Below, in pieces: positions 14,231 to 26,855 of a stretch of 64,000 bases of DNA. Within the stretch, counting starts at the first letter, position 1; each line of letters starts with the position of its first letter. The DNA comes from Stichopus chloronotus (Eukaryota > Echinodermata > Holothuroidea > Aspidochirotida > Stichopodidae), in assembly GCA_021234535.1 (NCBI GenBank), contig CM037840.1, forward strand, positions 18,369,415-18,433,414. Reading direction: 5' to 3'. Position numbers and translations under genes: made by a program. The notes below the pieces were generated by a model. It had not been told where the DNA came from. It did no database searches and saw only the letters and a program-made list of their open reading frames with translations.

Positions 14231-14394
14231 TACACTGTTAAAGAGTGTAACTTGTAAAATGTAAATTTACAGAATATGAAATAAAGAAATACTAAAGAAA
14301 ATGTTCTGGTAATTAATTTGCAGACGATTTCTGTAATTCATATTTAATCTTAGTTCTTATTTTCTGTAAAATTACAGACATTTTTTACAGTGCA
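14231..14394. mobile_element. CACTGT-ended MITE, copy 1
   Basis: A 164-bp segment begins TACACTGTTAAAGAGTG and ends TTTTTTACAGTGCA, so its ends are inverted repeats of CACTGTWAAA type. The interior contains GTTCTGGTAATTA and TTTCTGTAATTC, shared with the copy at 32489. TA borders both ends of copy 2 and the left end here, so TA is the likely target duplication. There is no ORF, so it is a non-autonomous miniature element. Confidence 0.8.
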
Positions 14395-14929
14395 CCGACT
14401 ACCGAATATCAAAAGCAAGCCTGGATAGGCCTCTGTATTAGGCACGTTGTGTGACCCGTATTAATTGGAAGATGCCTATGGATTCTGTGGAGGTTGAACG
14501 TCATCTTAGATCAAGTAGGGTTGAGAAAATGTTTTAGAAATCTAAGGGCCTATCACAGAGCCCTATCATCCATCTACGGAGGTGTATCGCAATTGTTCAT
14601 AATACTACCGTCTTTGTAAATGCTTTGATGGATTTTGGCAACCCTGGCCAACAATTTTCCTTGGATCAGGGCTTGGATGGTGGTCTCTCCGCGATGTGCA
14701 GAAAAATAATGATCAAAGCCTTATGGGTCAAACAAGGTTAAGATTTGCAAGTACACAGTGCTTTTAGAGCTACCAGATGCTGCTGTTCGCTTTTTCTTTC
14801 TAAAAGACAATTAGGAGCGCCCAGACAGGATAGGAGAAGGTGCTACAAGTGTCGATTATAGCTGTGGCTGTAGCAAAACGAATCCTCAGCGGCGTATGGG
14901 ACGCCAAGAGGGCAAAACGAACTTAATTT

Positions 14930-15560
14930 TACATCGCTATTATATCGCTACTTCTTCATTTTACATCACCACCACTTATTTTACATTTTCGATTTGATTG
15001 GATTGTAAGGAAAATGGCCTGATTTCAAAAAGAATCATAAACCCGCTCTGAGGAATCTGACGAGGCGATAGTTGGGCAGTGATCGACTCGTATATCGTTG
15101 TAGGCGCGTGCTGTATGAATGAGTTTCTGGAACTGCATGGGATGTATCAAGAAGTTATTGGAGGACCATCGTCTTAACACAAGAATAGCCCGTATGAAGC
15201 TTTTTCAGTAGGGAGGGGGTTCGATTTTACCATAAGTGGAACATTTTACCCTACAGTTATGACCAACAAATTAAAATCCATTAGATATGTAGGTGGGGGG
15301 GGGGGCACCCTGAACCCCTCGATAGGGTCTGATTTTACACTGGCTATTATTTCATTGTACATCGCTTCTTCATTCAAACCGTTTCTACTTTATGTTACAT
15401 TGCTACTACTTCTTTTTACATACTTCTTCTTTTTACATTGTTACTATTTCGTTTTACATCGCTACTCCTTCATTTTACATGGCTTTACTTCTTTGTTTTA
15501 CATGGCTACTGTGTTATTTCACATTGCCACTACGTCATTACTATGTCATTGTACTACCGA
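14930..15560. repeat. degenerate TTTTACAT-GCTACT minisatellite
   Basis: Units of roughly 18-21 bp resembling TTTTACATNGCTACTTCTT recur at 14930-14990 and, in a longer run, at 15345-15555. A poly-G run (about 15293-15305) sits between them. The open frames seen here, rich in LLFY, follow from the repeat and are not evidence of a membrane protein. Confidence 0.65.
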
Positions 15561-17922
15561 TTCGTTTTGCCCTTTTGCCGTTACATAGTGGAGACCAATC
15601 CTAGAGTGGCAGTCAGTGAATGGTTATTCACTAAATTTAGTCAGTGATAGTGGCCGTCATGTCATTGTGCGTATGTATTGTTCCAAGGTTTTAGGTCAAA
15701 GACAGTACACGGGTAATTTTCCCTCTGTTGTTTCTCACGCACCATTGCATCATGACTCAGTTTGCCATAGTATTTCCTAAGTAATGAATCCAAAACCCTA
15801 GATGCCTAGATGGTGTACAGTAATTTAAGGTCTCAGCCAATGTTAAGAGCAATAGATTCAAATCGTTCGAAATGCTTTTCACTTATATAGCAATCAGTAA
15901 GAACGTTAATGATCATCTCAGATACCGAACGTAACTCGATTACTCGGCTTGTACTAATGTACCATGGCCAGATTACCTCATCAATGAAGTCCATCTTAGC
16001 TACGTAAAATACGATATATCTCTGTGCTCTGTGCTCAACTTTCATAAAGTTCGGTATATGTTGTAAGTTCCATAGATGTAGTTGGTATTGCTCTTCCAGA
16101 AGGTCAAAGGTCATTGTGGATCAACAGATGCCAATGGCAAAACACTTGTAAAGATCAAGGTATTGGCCAAAAGAACGAAGTTTCGTACAATGTCAAATAT
16201 GAAGATAGGTATCCAGTATTGCGTTCTAAAGTCACCGATTTATTTAATAGGTCGATGATCATGGTGGTCCATTGTTTTAACCATGTAAATGAACTCCGGC
16301 ATTTATGCTTCAGAATTTTACTTGTTTTACAAGTATCACTTCTGGCAGAGCACTTACTCATGTTCAAACCCTGCCAGAAAAATTTGTGCATCGGTAGAGT
16401 AAAGAAATCTGTTAAAATATCAACTTCGGAAGGGAATTTGTGGTACTTTTTGTGATGGAGTTAGAAGTCAGTCGAAGTTATATTAAGGCATAGTGAGTTT
16501 TTATTGAACAGTGTTTCAGTAGACAAAACAGGTTGAACTTCTGAAAGCACTTGGTTGATACTTGAATAATCAAAGGTCCTCTACGTCTCATGGTGTAATA
16601 ATTCATGGTGTGCTATGCAGTCACTGCAAAGTAAAGCCCGATATTGTCATAATCACTGCATTCTTACTTTCATTCTTTCACAACGCCTTTTCATGGTCTG
16701 GGACAGATCAATGTAGTGTCAATACTGAGACAAATGAAAATCTGATTTTGAAGGAATATTGCACTGAACGCAGACATTGTATGTTGGTTTTAACAACTTC
16801 TGCTCTACTTTACATGGTTTTGAATATTGTGACGACTCCCAGATAAAAGTTGTCTTTGGTCGCGGTAGTTGACGGAGTTCATGTGAAGTCACACCTCGAC
16901 TTCCCTGCTACATCATTCAGTGTTAGAATATCAGTCGGTATGTGTTGAAATGTGATCAGTATAGCGAACTGAGAAGTAGATCAAAGTGTACTACGTGTCA
17001 GCCGTGCAATGAATTTCCCGAACTGTGACCTGTAATGGTTATTGCAGCCGTTCCTTCCAGTTATTTCAGCGTGACAAGATCTCCCCCATCTTTTATTGGA
17101 CAAACGTCCATACGTTCGAATTCTGGCAACCCCATACACACATTCATGCATTACATTACATGAGAGCTGACAAGGATGACGTTAGATTCCGATGTGGGAA
17201 GAGAAATTTCTGACAACCGGTAACAGATGAAATGAAATAAAGTCATTTTGTTGACAAAATGATAAATGTTGGGAATTATGGCGCACACTCACGCACAGCA
17301 TGAGGGAATCAGGCTGACTGGCAAACAATTTAGCAGAGGCTGTGCCCGTGAATACGCAGTACAAGATAGTGGGAGTTAGGAAGCAATAAATCCCTTATAT
17401 AATCACATTTGTCTTAACCCGAGTGTTTTTACCGCTGTTGACGCTCCAACTTTTTGACTATAAAGCTAAAAAAATCTACGGAACTGAAATTGTCTGATGT
17501 GAGGTGTGGGTCCTTTTGTATGTGTATGTGGGAGGAGGTGTTGGGTGGTGAAGTCAGGGGATAATATGATGGTAAAAGAGATAGCTGGATGTTCCAAATT
17601 CCGTATCCTTTCGTGCAATACTCTCATAAAGAAGACCTTTCTGTCACCTCTTCTACAGTAACTGATGACAACAGTGACGCAAATATGAAGAATGTCAAAA
17701 TTTAATGGATGATTTTCGTTATAGATTCGTTGAGGCTTGTTGTCGAATTATCGATGCGATTGTATATTTTGCATCCCCTTAAGCTCCTGGTCTCTGACTT
17801 TTATCCGACTATGAGGCTGTATGTGGTTTTGATCTTATCAACCCTACTGCAATTGCGGTACAGTTTTAATTCGGAAAAATCCAAACGTTGACCCAGACTC
17901 CCTCCAATAAGCCAGTTTACTT
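15561..17922. other. non-coding, no recognised gene
   Basis: Several open frames of 60-110 codons occur on both strands (for example 15833-16114 minus and 16114-16455 plus). None has a recognisable domain, consistent splice signals or coding-like composition. I see no structured element here. Confidence 0.5.
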
Positions 17923-18020
17923 GGCATCTTTTACTGACAATTGAAAGGGTCTTCAATGACAGAAAACAATTTTTCACCCCAGGCATGTTAACCCAATGCC
18001 AATATCTTGTTCCACTCAAG
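17923..18020. repeat. ~100-bp dispersed repeat, copy 1
   Basis: Begins GGCATCTTTTACTGACAATT and ends near ATATCTTGTTCCACTCAA. A related segment with the same order of blocks occurs at 21127-21226. Ends are not defined by inverted repeats, so the class is unknown. Confidence 0.6.
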
Positions 18021-18199
18021 ATATTGCTATTTGGAGAAAGACGTCTTTTGGTCAATACAGATTTTCAGTTGCCTCAATGTTACGAAAACGCAATTTAACA
18101 GCAGCTGCAAAAAGGTCTAACTATTGGAAAAGTCTTTATTTTTCTTTGAAACTGAAGCCCTCATGTAACCTTGAAATTTGACACCAATGAAAATGTAGA

Positions 18200-18995
18200 T
18201 TGGATTTTCTGTAGCTATACCTTAAAATATTGAAGCTTCCCTTCTTGATATACGACGTTTACAAGAATTTCATAATGTGACCTTGTTGACCTCAAACGAC
18301 CTTTGAGCTTAACCAAAGACAATGGAATTCATGTATACTGAATGGGATACACCTACATTCTGAATGGAAGATCTGCCTAAGTTTTCCTTCTTGAGATACA
18401 GTATCGTGTTTACAACATTTCATAACTTGACCCCTGCTGACCTCAAATGACCTTTGACCTCCACCAAAGCCGAAAGTGTTCTTGTAATCAATGTGGCACA
18501 CTTACATACCACATATGGCATTTGTCTAAGCTTCCCTTCTTGAGGTAAAGTGTTGACAAGGTTTTCACAGTTTGACCCTTCTTGACCTCAAATGACTTTG
18601 ACTTCCAACAGAATCACTAGAGATGTTGCACTTAAAGTGGTATACCACCATACCACATATGAAGTTTTTCCTTCTTGAGATATCGTGCTTGCAAAGTTTT
18701 TACAATTTGACCCCTGTTGACCTCACGTGGCCTTTGAACTCAACCAACATCAATAGGAATCCTATACTCAATGTGGTACACCAACATACCACACATGACA
18801 TTTGTCTAACTTCCCTTCTTGAGATATCGTTTTTATAAGGTTTTCAGAATTTGACCTCTGTTGACCTCAAATGACCTTTGACCATATATGTTCACATATG
18901 TAGTAAATATGAGATCTGTCCGAGCTTTTCTTCTTGAGATATCGTGTTTACAAGGTAGGCGTCACAAACACACACACATACACATACGCACATAC
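18200..18995 (-). repeat. nuclear-receptor-site array, copy A (inverted)
   Basis: Five tandem units, with TGACCTCAAATGACC-type cores starting at 18287, 18438, 18583, 18718 and 18862, so the period is about 135-151 bp. On the minus strand each unit reads as AGGTCA half-sites in direct repeat. Units share CTTCTTGAGATATCGTG followed by TTTACAAGG. A CA-rich microsatellite (18966-18995) stands where the TG-rich leader stands in the other copies, so this copy is reversed. No terminal inverted repeat is visible here, so this copy is probably truncated. It lies upstream of the recognised transporter exons. Confidence 0.8.
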
Positions 18996-19039
18996 ACCGC
19001 CGCGTGATTTCAAAGGTTGCGATTTCATCGAAATCAAAA

Positions 19040-19130
19040 TGGGTTCACCAGACCGAAGGTTCCCTAGACCAAAAATCAAAAAGGGTTCACGAGACAGAAA
19101 ACCAAAAAGGGTTCTCAAGACCGAGGGGGA
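19040..19130 (+). repeat. GGGTTCACNAGAC repeat block
   Basis: Three degenerate units start with GGGTTC(A/T)C and continue with AGACCGA or AGACAGA, then an A-rich tail. The motif is the reverse complement relative of the minisatellite at 19545, about 420 bp away. The two blocks may therefore be the arms of one inverted structure. Confidence 0.6.
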
Positions 19131-19544
19131 AAAAAGAAGAAAAAAAGAAGAAAACGCCCTTTACAAGGTCATTTGCCCGTTTCAGGTTAACATTGGGGTG
19201 TTATTGGTCAATATTGTGGATTACCTTTGAAAATGCAAACCTAGGATGTTAATTAAACAGAAAAAGGAATTTAGTTTAATTTTGTTGTAGTACTTTTATT
19301 TACAAATTACTCAAGGTTAAATCTCATGCATATTGAGTTGAAAATACACGATTTTTTTCAGTTTTTACGATCATCATTGACCATCCGTGCCAACAGTTTT
19401 TCTAATAATGCTACTGGTCAAAAGTCTTACCAAGGATCTCCCAGTAATCCCAACACCCACCTCTGGCATAGTTGATGGGTGGTTCGGCATAAACAGCTCC
19501 CCCACGATTCATTACAGTTCCTGGTTTCCGAACGAGGTGTTTGA

Positions 19545-19651
19545 TGTCGGTCTCGTGAACCTTCGGCCTCGTGAACCTTCGGCCTCGTGAACCTTCGGCC
19601 TCGTGAACCTTCGGTCTCGTGAACCTTCGGCCTCGTGGACCTTCGGCCTCG
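19545..19651 (-). repeat. 16-bp minisatellite
   Basis: Nearly seven copies of CTTCGGCCTCGTGAAC stand head to tail with a few substitutions (GTCTCG, GTGGAC). Because 16 is not a multiple of 3, all three minus-strand frames stay open and give an Arg/Glu-rich repeat peptide (HEAEGSRGRRFTRPKV). These frames are products of the repeat, not genes. The units are GC-rich against an AT-rich background. Confidence 0.85.
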
Positions 19652-19853
19652 TTGGTCTGAAATCGGCATACGCACATGTGTGCAAATGTTGTTTTAGCAA
19701 ATGTGACTCTGTCAAGTTAACTTTGTGGAGCCCTTGTGAAAACTACATCTGCAAAACAATACCAGAGTGACGAAACTTAGTCAATGTTTGTGTTTAGTAT
19801 CAACTATCAAGTTTGACAGAACAGCCGTGTTAGATCCAGTGAAAGCTTGCATA

Positions 19854-20190
19854 TTTAAAGGGAAACAGAAAATATCCATATTTATTAAAACCAATGTTTG
19901 TGGACACAGAATGATAGATTATTCGAAATAAGGAAGGACAGTAGCCTTCTTTTCAAGAAATAAGTTTTTCACAGATAGAAACTCAGTTATTTGTTGCTCA
20001 ATACTAATTTGTTCACCCAAACTTTTCAAAATTCAAATGATGGATCTCCCATTACCCATAACATGCATAACGTTTTAGGAGATGAAGCTTTGGCAGGTGT
20101 TTATTGATGAGACTGAATGGTTTAACAATGACTAACGTTATTTCTCTTGTATGTCACGTTGGTGTATTCTAAACGCCCTATTTCCCTTTA
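19854..20190. mobile_element. TTAA-type MITE, copy 1
   Basis: Starts TTTAAAGGGAAACAG and ends CCCTATTTCCCTTTA, which are inverted repeats of each other around TTAAAGGGAAA. The interior shares long blocks with 27750-28059, such as GGACACAGAATGA, CAGTTATTTGTTG and CTGAATGGTTTAACAATG. No ORF, so non-autonomous. TTAA at the ends is the target preference of piggyBac-like elements, but no transposase is present to confirm this. Confidence 0.7.
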
Positions 20191-22469
20191 GGACAGATAT
20201 AACTACAACGAATAAATACACAAATTCTGTTGTTTCAAAATAATATTTTATAGATTTGTGCACCAATTTTTGTTATTCTCTCTGGGGTTAACATATACCG
20301 TAGTCCATGACAACTTAAATCGTTTAGAATATTAGGATCAGAAAGTCTGAGGACTCATCAGCGATCCTGTACCACGTTGACCGTGCACTGGCCCGTTATC
20401 GATTACCCACATGAATTCTTTGTAACTACGTGATAGAAAGTGTCCTTGTGTAAATACGATTTAACACATTTGTCCCAGGTTTAACTGATATCCCGATATC
20501 CTACGTGATTTAGTTGTATCACCCGTAGGGTTTAGCGTTATAAGCTCTTCAGGTGATATTTGCATTGCAGTGTACACATACACGACCGTGCATGTGTTAA
20601 TTGCCTACTGTGGTCAAACAAGTCTTGAAAGGTGTGATGAATAAGCAAGCGCGTGTGTCACCACGTGCACGGGACGAAGAGTTAAATTTAAAGCCTGCAT
20701 GTTCAGACAAAAGTAAGAGCGAGTCTATCTTCCAAAATGTATCCTTTAACAAGATGGAGGGACCCCGATTTCACTTTTTCAGATTAGGTATCAAAATGCA
20801 AACCAAACTACATCTCTAACACAGTAGACTGAGATCTGAGCCTATACACGTTCTTGTCTCGCAGCGGGTAGGAGATACGGTATAAAGTGCTGTTATAGGA
20901 CCGAAGTTACACCCAGTTCCACAAGAATACTTCACCTTAATCTCTTCACCATAATTCACATTCTTCCACTTGGAGAAAATTGAACAGTATCTTGTTTTGT
21001 TGTAGAAAACCATCTCAAACCTAACTCAGATATTTCCAAAGACTGATCATGAAACAATTCAACGAAAAAATTGTTTTCTTTACGTTCGTTCTCCGTTATG
21101 CGATATCTGAATACAAAAGTTTAAAAGGCATATTTTACTGACAATTGAAGGTTCGCCTCAATGAAAGAGAATAATTTCCATTGCAGGCATTTCAAACCCC
21201 ATGTCAATATCTTGTTCCTAACTCAACATACGCTCTAAATTCCAAAGAGTGAAATTAGGGATAACTCCAAAATTAAGACTGAATATTCACTCAAAAAGCG
21301 CGAGAAGGAGTACTTTACAGAGGAATTTTTTCATTCCAAAAAAAAAAAAAAAAAGCGCCAGCCCCAGTTTCAGACTAAAAGAGTGATTCTTCAGCCCACG
21401 GGTTTTAAAGAGTATCCTATTGCTCTTTGAAGAAGAAGAAGAAAAAAAAAATCATGTTTTCATCCTAAGTCAAATTTTAAATCGCAAAGTTAGCGATCTT
21501 AGAAACTTGTATTTTCAGCAAAAACCGACATTTGTGGACCTACTTTTAGATAACATTCGTATAATATTTTGGGGAAGTCAAGTATCACATCTTGTCACCA
21601 CTGAAATATAGTAGGAAGGATCATTCCCATCAACTCCCTTGATCCTTGCCGAATATTAAAATAAGTAGATGTTTAATGGCAGATAAACGTTGCTGAATAG
21701 GACTTGGTCTCATTTGACTCATTTGAAATCTCATTTGAAAGTCCTTTGATTTTCTGGTTTCATAATTTTTCTCGTATCGTATTCTTCGTAAAAATAACCG
21801 TGTAATACATACCACCACGGAGATGAAAAAAGAAATGTATGTGGGTTGTACTTCTTTCTTCTTTGATTCTTAAATTTTTCACTCATTGTAAGAAAGCTTT
21901 GAAGAAACTGCTACTCTATACTGTCTGTAAATACATATCTAGATGAATAAATGAGAATGAAAGAAAAAAATCCAAAGAAATGTCACAGTGCACGAGAAAT
22001 GCAAATAGAAAAAGAAAGAACCACACCCACCCACACACACACACGAAAATCACATACACTCACCGTCTTAATGAATTACAAATCTGCCGGCAAGAGATAC
22101 GTTTGGTTCTTTATTTGTTTTAGACTAATTCTGTGAAGTTGATCGTCTGCTTAGAGTTACTAATTAAATCAGCCTTAAAGAGGATGGCGCAGTTTATGAA
22201 ATCAATGTTGACAGGGTCGCATAATTCTTGTCTCAAATAAACGTGAGGATGAAAAAGATTAGTAGATTCCAATTGTGAAAACAAAGGAAGAAAAATATCA
22301 ATGTCTACTAAAAGAAATGCAGCTTTGATTAGAATATACCTTTTGAATGAATTGAAAACATTTTAATTCACCAAATAGAATTAATGTGCTTGCCCTTGTT
22401 ATGTGAATTTTATCCTGTAACGTGTCATCAGTTTGTTTTTTTTTGTTTCCCTTCCATATCAATTTCTAG
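20191..22469. other. non-coding, upstream of first recognised transporter exon
   Basis: No exon encoding the missing N-terminal helices of the transporter was recognised here or farther left. It contains the repeat copy at 21127-21226, a poly-A run near 21340-21353 and a short CA-rich stretch near 22021-22045. A polypyrimidine tract (22435-22460) leads into the exon at 22470. Confidence 0.5.
21127..21226. repeat. ~100-bp dispersed repeat, copy 2
   Basis: Aligns by eye with 17923-18020, sharing TTTTACTGACAATTGAA, the GCAGGCAT-like block and AATATCTTGTTCC. Sequence diverges on both sides of the shared block. No inverted ends seen. Confidence 0.6.
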
Positions 22470-22626
22470 TTCTCTGGTTGTTGGTTCTATCCTGTACACC
22501 ACCAATACCGAATCAATCATCTGCGGGGTACCTCTGGTCATCACGGACTATCGGGTTGCCTTCCTGATGTTCGGTGCCGTGGCCATGCTAGCGTTTATCT
22601 GTTCCTTCTGGATGGACTTTGGCAAG
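22470..22626 (+). CDS. MFSD6-like transporter, first recognised exon
   Basis: Encodes 52 codons of a multi-pass membrane protein. A loop (YTTNTESIICGVPLV) is followed by DYRVAFLMFGAVAMLAFICS, a transmembrane helix of the kind found before the central cytoplasmic loop in MFSD6-family transporters. The acceptor is TTTCTAG after a T-rich tract. The exon enters with one base of a split codon and ends GGCAAG at phase 0 before GTTGCT, a weak but usable donor that matches the phase-0 start of the next exon. Because it opens mid-codon and mid-protein, upstream exons must exist. They were not recognised in this window. Substrate unknown: MFSD6 homologues are plasma-membrane or endomembrane MFS proteins whose cargo I cannot infer from sequence. 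Confidence 0.8.
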
Positions 22627-24587
22627 GTTGCTCATCCAAGTATTGATTATCTCTTTATCTCCAATTTTATCTCTCATTGAATCAAGCAAATAAAGTATTC
22701 ATCCTTAATATTTTACATAATCCTACAACATTTTAGCCACTCCCAGGCATGTTATACAATAGTCAATGTGCTGTTTACTTCTGAGTTTTCAAAAGCACTC
22801 CGAAGTACTGGCTCTAACAGTTGTAAAAAGCTATAGAAACTACCATACCGAGATCTGTTTGTCCAAAATAGCCTACTTCCCAAACCGAAAGTCGTTCGCA
22901 TAGGAGTTTCATTGTACAGTAGATTATTTACAGTGCCTTACATCCATCACAGGGCCCCGTTCCGCTAATTTTTCGGCCGAAAAAGTAAATCACTCTTCTT
23001 TCTGCCGTAATTATTACTACAATGAAGGAAAACTCTCCTGAAATAAACGTAGCACAGCTTCTGTTTTCCAGCCTGGTATCACATGGAACAGAATAAGAGA
23101 TGATTAACGACAAAGGCTATTGTTCACATTCAAACAGCACATCTTGCTTTAAATTACTTGTAAACCTCATAAGAATGTTTATTCAGTTTTGAAAAAAACT
23201 ACTTCATTTTTAAAAGTGCAAAATATTTTCCGCATCTGTTGGTTTGTGTCTTTGTCTTTCGAATGTACTTTCATTAAATTATTAGAAATAATAGTTAAAG
23301 AGAAAAACTTTCCCAAAGTTATCAACTCATATTATTCATGCATATAGTGTAGAAACGGAGAGCCTGGAGGTTTGCCTCCAGTTGGCAACTTGCTTCACTA
23401 TATGTCAATTTTGTTCAATACGAGTTTGTGTAGCTATAGCCTTAACGTTGTTGCGTAGTATCACATAGTATAAACTATTTATCATTCTCTATACAGCTTC
23501 AGGTATCTTCTCTCACAAGTTGTCTCCACTTAAAAGAGATTGTTGATTCACCACAGGGGGTGGGGGCCAGGGGGTGGAATTAACAAATTGTAGTCTACTA
23601 TACGGATAGTCGAACATATAACAAAACAGAAAGCTGGAAATGTGAAAGTCTTATGTAATGTCTGTTTTGTTGATAATTGAGTGTAGCATATAACAAAAGA
23701 GTGAGTAAAATCCCCACCAAATTTACCTGTGGTGTTGATGACATGAACATCTGTTGCTGTTGAGGTAATATCCTCACCCTATCATGAACACTGCACTGGA
23801 CATTGCTAGAATGCTTTAGACTTGTCTTCTTGCTTGACGCGATGATGAAACAAAAGTTTAAGGGGCTTACTGAATTAATATTGAATAAGTTTAGATTTTC
23901 AAAGGGAAAACACATAGCAATACTTATAATTAGCATACTTAGTCATATCTCACATCCAAAATTGATAAAATTGCCAAAATCTTTGAATTTTTGAACCATA
24001 CTTGAACTGGATGTGTGCATATGAATAAGTACTAATATGAAAAGCGTCTGGTCACGAATGTTCAAAAACCAAATTAAATTCTTAATCACTCACTCATTAA
24101 TGTACCTTTGCATGTGCCATGCAATCCTCTTAGTTTGGCCATTTGTCAGTCGTAGTTGGAGGAACTTAAAAGGTTGAGAAAAAAACAAATCGTGAATTTC
24201 ACGAAACAACTCAGTAAACCTCATTAAAAGCTGCCTTTGATAAAACTCAATTCTTTAAAGGTTCCTTTTTAATCACCCGCCAATGGGTATATGTATTCTG
24301 AATTATAAAATGTAAGAAGACAAAAAGAATAATATGTAGAATTATCCTGAGGCATTGGTCCTTTAATTAAGTTCACAGAAAAGGAAATCAAGTTAATCTG
24401 CATGCCTAGATGTGCAGGATTGTTGAAGTTGATAAATGATCACGTGCATGGAAGGCTGTTTTTCTTCAATCGTCCAAAAGAAGATCCGTTAATCTGCATT
24501 AGTAATCCTGTTGATGTACAGGATTGTGACCGTTATCAAATGATGCCGATGAAAGGCTCTTATAGGCACGTCATGGTTATCTACCTG

Positions 24588-24631
24588 TCTTTCTGTCCGT
24601 CTGTCCGTCCGTCCGTCTGTCCGTCTGCCTT
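24588..24631. repeat. (CTGT/CCGT)n microsatellite
   Basis: A run of CTGTCCGTCTGTCCGTCCG-like tetranucleotides with C/T alternation. It is pyrimidine-rich on the plus strand and lies in a transporter intron. Confidence 0.85.
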
Positions 24632-24755
24632 GTTAGTGATGAACGTTTTGTCACAAAGTGGATTGATATCATCAGAATTTGTCATAACGCTCAGTTTTCA
24701 ATCGAGCGACATATATTATCTTTAGTAAGAACAATTAGTAATTGACATGCATTCC

Positions 24756-25071
24756 CTTTCACACTAGGGGCGATGTGATGCGAAACGATCTTATTCATTT
24801 GACATTTTCACATCAGGTGCGATACGATACGATGCAAAAAAATTGAGTTGATAAAACTTTATCGCTTAGCGTATCGCTACGATATTTTTTTTTTTGCGAC
24901 CATTCGTTGCCCTCGATCTTTGCCTAAAATCATTTTGTAAACAGAACAATGGAAAAATCGCCGAGCGATAAAGAAAATGTAGCCTGTAGGGTAAAAGCAA
25001 AACCAGTATTGCTGGGCAACATTCTTATCATCGTGCCTTGTTGTATCGCATCCCGTCGCGCCTAGTGAAAA
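24756..25071. mobile_element. TTTCACACTAG element, copy 1
   Basis: The left end CTTTCACACTAGGGGCGATG and the reverse complement of the right end, TTTTCACTAGGCGCGACG, are imperfect inverted repeats continuing into GATGCGA. The interior is rich in GCGATACGAT-like palindromic words. A short frame from 24950 (MEKSPSDKENVACRVKAKP and on, 38 codons) exists but looks like chance. Length ~316 bp. Non-autonomous DNA transposon of unknown superfamily. Confidence 0.7.
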
Positions 25072-25171
25072 ATAATACTAATAAAAATAGCTTCCGTCAA
25101 GCAGGTAAAAGGGATCAGACCACTTGAAATAAACTGTCAGTTTTGATCCATCTACTCTTGTTCGTGAACAG

Positions 25172-25322
25172 GTCGCTTCGCACAAGTGGGACACCCAGTG
25201 GACGGAGCTGCGGCGGCTGTTCGGTAACATTCGCAACGCATCCATCCTAGCTGTGTCCTTCTTTGTTGGTCTCTGTAACGGCTGTACTTGGGGATTTCTA
25301 CTCTGGCACCTCCAGAACTTAG
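25172..25322 (+). CDS. MFSD6-like transporter exon: loop and next helix
   Basis: Phase 0 start (acceptor GTGAACAG) encoding VASHKWDTQWTELRRLFGNI, a charged cytoplasmic segment. It continues with a helix containing SFFVGLCNGCTWGFLLWHLQ and NLG. The F-L-x-W-H-L-x-x-L-G signature is characteristic of the MFSD6 branch of the major facilitator superfamily. The exon ends one base into the next codon at a consensus GTAAAC donor. Codon use is more GC-balanced than the surrounding intron. Together with the flanking exons it forms the start of the second six-helix half. Confidence 0.9.
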
Positions 25323-26855
25323 GTAAACAAAACATTCGAAGTTATCTTCAGTTTCGACCGTTCATTATTAACATAAGTAGTAGGAAGGCTGATGAACCGT
25401 CTGTACTGGACTATCTACTTACAGGAGTTCCTTTGAAAACTAGAATCAACTGTGCGACACTCATTTCTAAGTACGTTGGTGTTATGTTAATACTCAGTAC
25501 ACAATCAGTACAGACAATCCACAGGCCAGCTGGTTTGGGATGGATTACACGTGACCAGGTTAATCCCCCTCCGATACTTTCAGTTTTGTGATCTTGAATG
25601 TTTTCTTTCTAGTTAACCAACATCAGCTATTGAACAATTTCTAGTGTGAACACCTTAATGGCCTAGTTGGCTATTTTCCCCTCTAGTAGCGTGATCAAAT
25701 TGTTAACATCACTGACGTCATATGTTCCGGTGGGCAAACCCTGTATGTATCCCCCATGGATCTGACCTGGCTACGGGCCAAGGGATTATCCCTCAACTTG
25801 TACCAAGAAGGTATATTACAAGATGCCCCGATACGGCCAATGTAGTTCCATAAGTATGCAATAACTGCGGTTACGCCGTCTACCATTTTAACATTTTGTT
25901 AAGGACTTTGTGAGTGATTTGGCAAAGACTCGCATTAAAAAAAGAAGATATGTACAGATCTGAAGAGGGTTTTAATAAAAATATAAAGACAAAATTTTAA
26001 AATATTGTTCCTCGCGATGAAAGCAAGGAACATTTTATATATACTTCTTTTGACGAGTTTTTATATGACATATATGAATATAGATTGTGATATATCCAAG
26101 TCCATTGTTTGTTAGGGACCAGTATGCGTGACCGGTAAGTGATATGACTGGAATGCCCCATAGTCTGGAAAGTTTGTCTACAACTGAATATCTTCAGATG
26201 CCAATTTTGATATTAATTTTGTAAGTTCTAAATATTTCGTTTTCTTTCGTGTAATACTGTAAAAAAAAAATGGCATACTCTTGCGTTTGCCCCGCTCTTG
26301 GATCCTTGAGAAGTATTGGTACACTCTTAAAATGAATCGGCAATGCAAACTTAATTTGTGGAATGAGACTGTTTTGAAAAATTTATTTTATTTATTTTAA
26401 GAGAGTAAGAGAGTACTGCGGACACAGGATTACAAGGGTGCACAGAGGCAAGGACAAACACGAGGTAGTTCACTCAGAGGAGGCCGTGGTAACATAGTTA
26501 CAATCAGTGTTCTCCGCATATACCTTTGGACATTATGAAAGGGATGTTCCGACATGTTCCTGTGATGGATAGACAGGACAGCGAATGAGTGTAATAAAAA
26601 AACCAAAAAAACCCTGCATTCCATGTGAAGGGTATCTATAGGTTTTAATCACAAACTTAAACGTTGTTGGTAAACTATATTTCTAGGGTTTGTTTACTTT
26701 GCTACTTAACTGTAAGAAATCTACTTTGAGTATGTGATACAGGCGTTTGTTTATCGCTTAAAAAGCCATTCGTGAAGATAAACGAAAAAAAAAAAACCTA
26801 GCTCAAACAACAACTTATCCAACAGTACGATCAACGTGGCATTGTGGGACATAAT

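Larger units (their letters stand above)
22627..25171 (+). other. intron of MFSD6-like gene
   Basis: Starts GTTGCT and ends GAACAG. It contains a CTGT/CCGT microsatellite (about 24588-24631) and the TTTCACACTAG element at 24756-25071. The remainder is AT-rich with no other structure seen. Confidence 0.7.

Noticed and set aside
15259..15647. Leu/Phe/Tyr-rich ORFs suggesting a membrane protein
   Set aside because: Derived from the degenerate TTTTACAT repeat, with no start context or splice support.
19411..19715. Three overlapping Arg/Glu-rich minus-strand ORFs
   Set aside because: Produced by the 16-bp minisatellite, which reads alike in all three frames.
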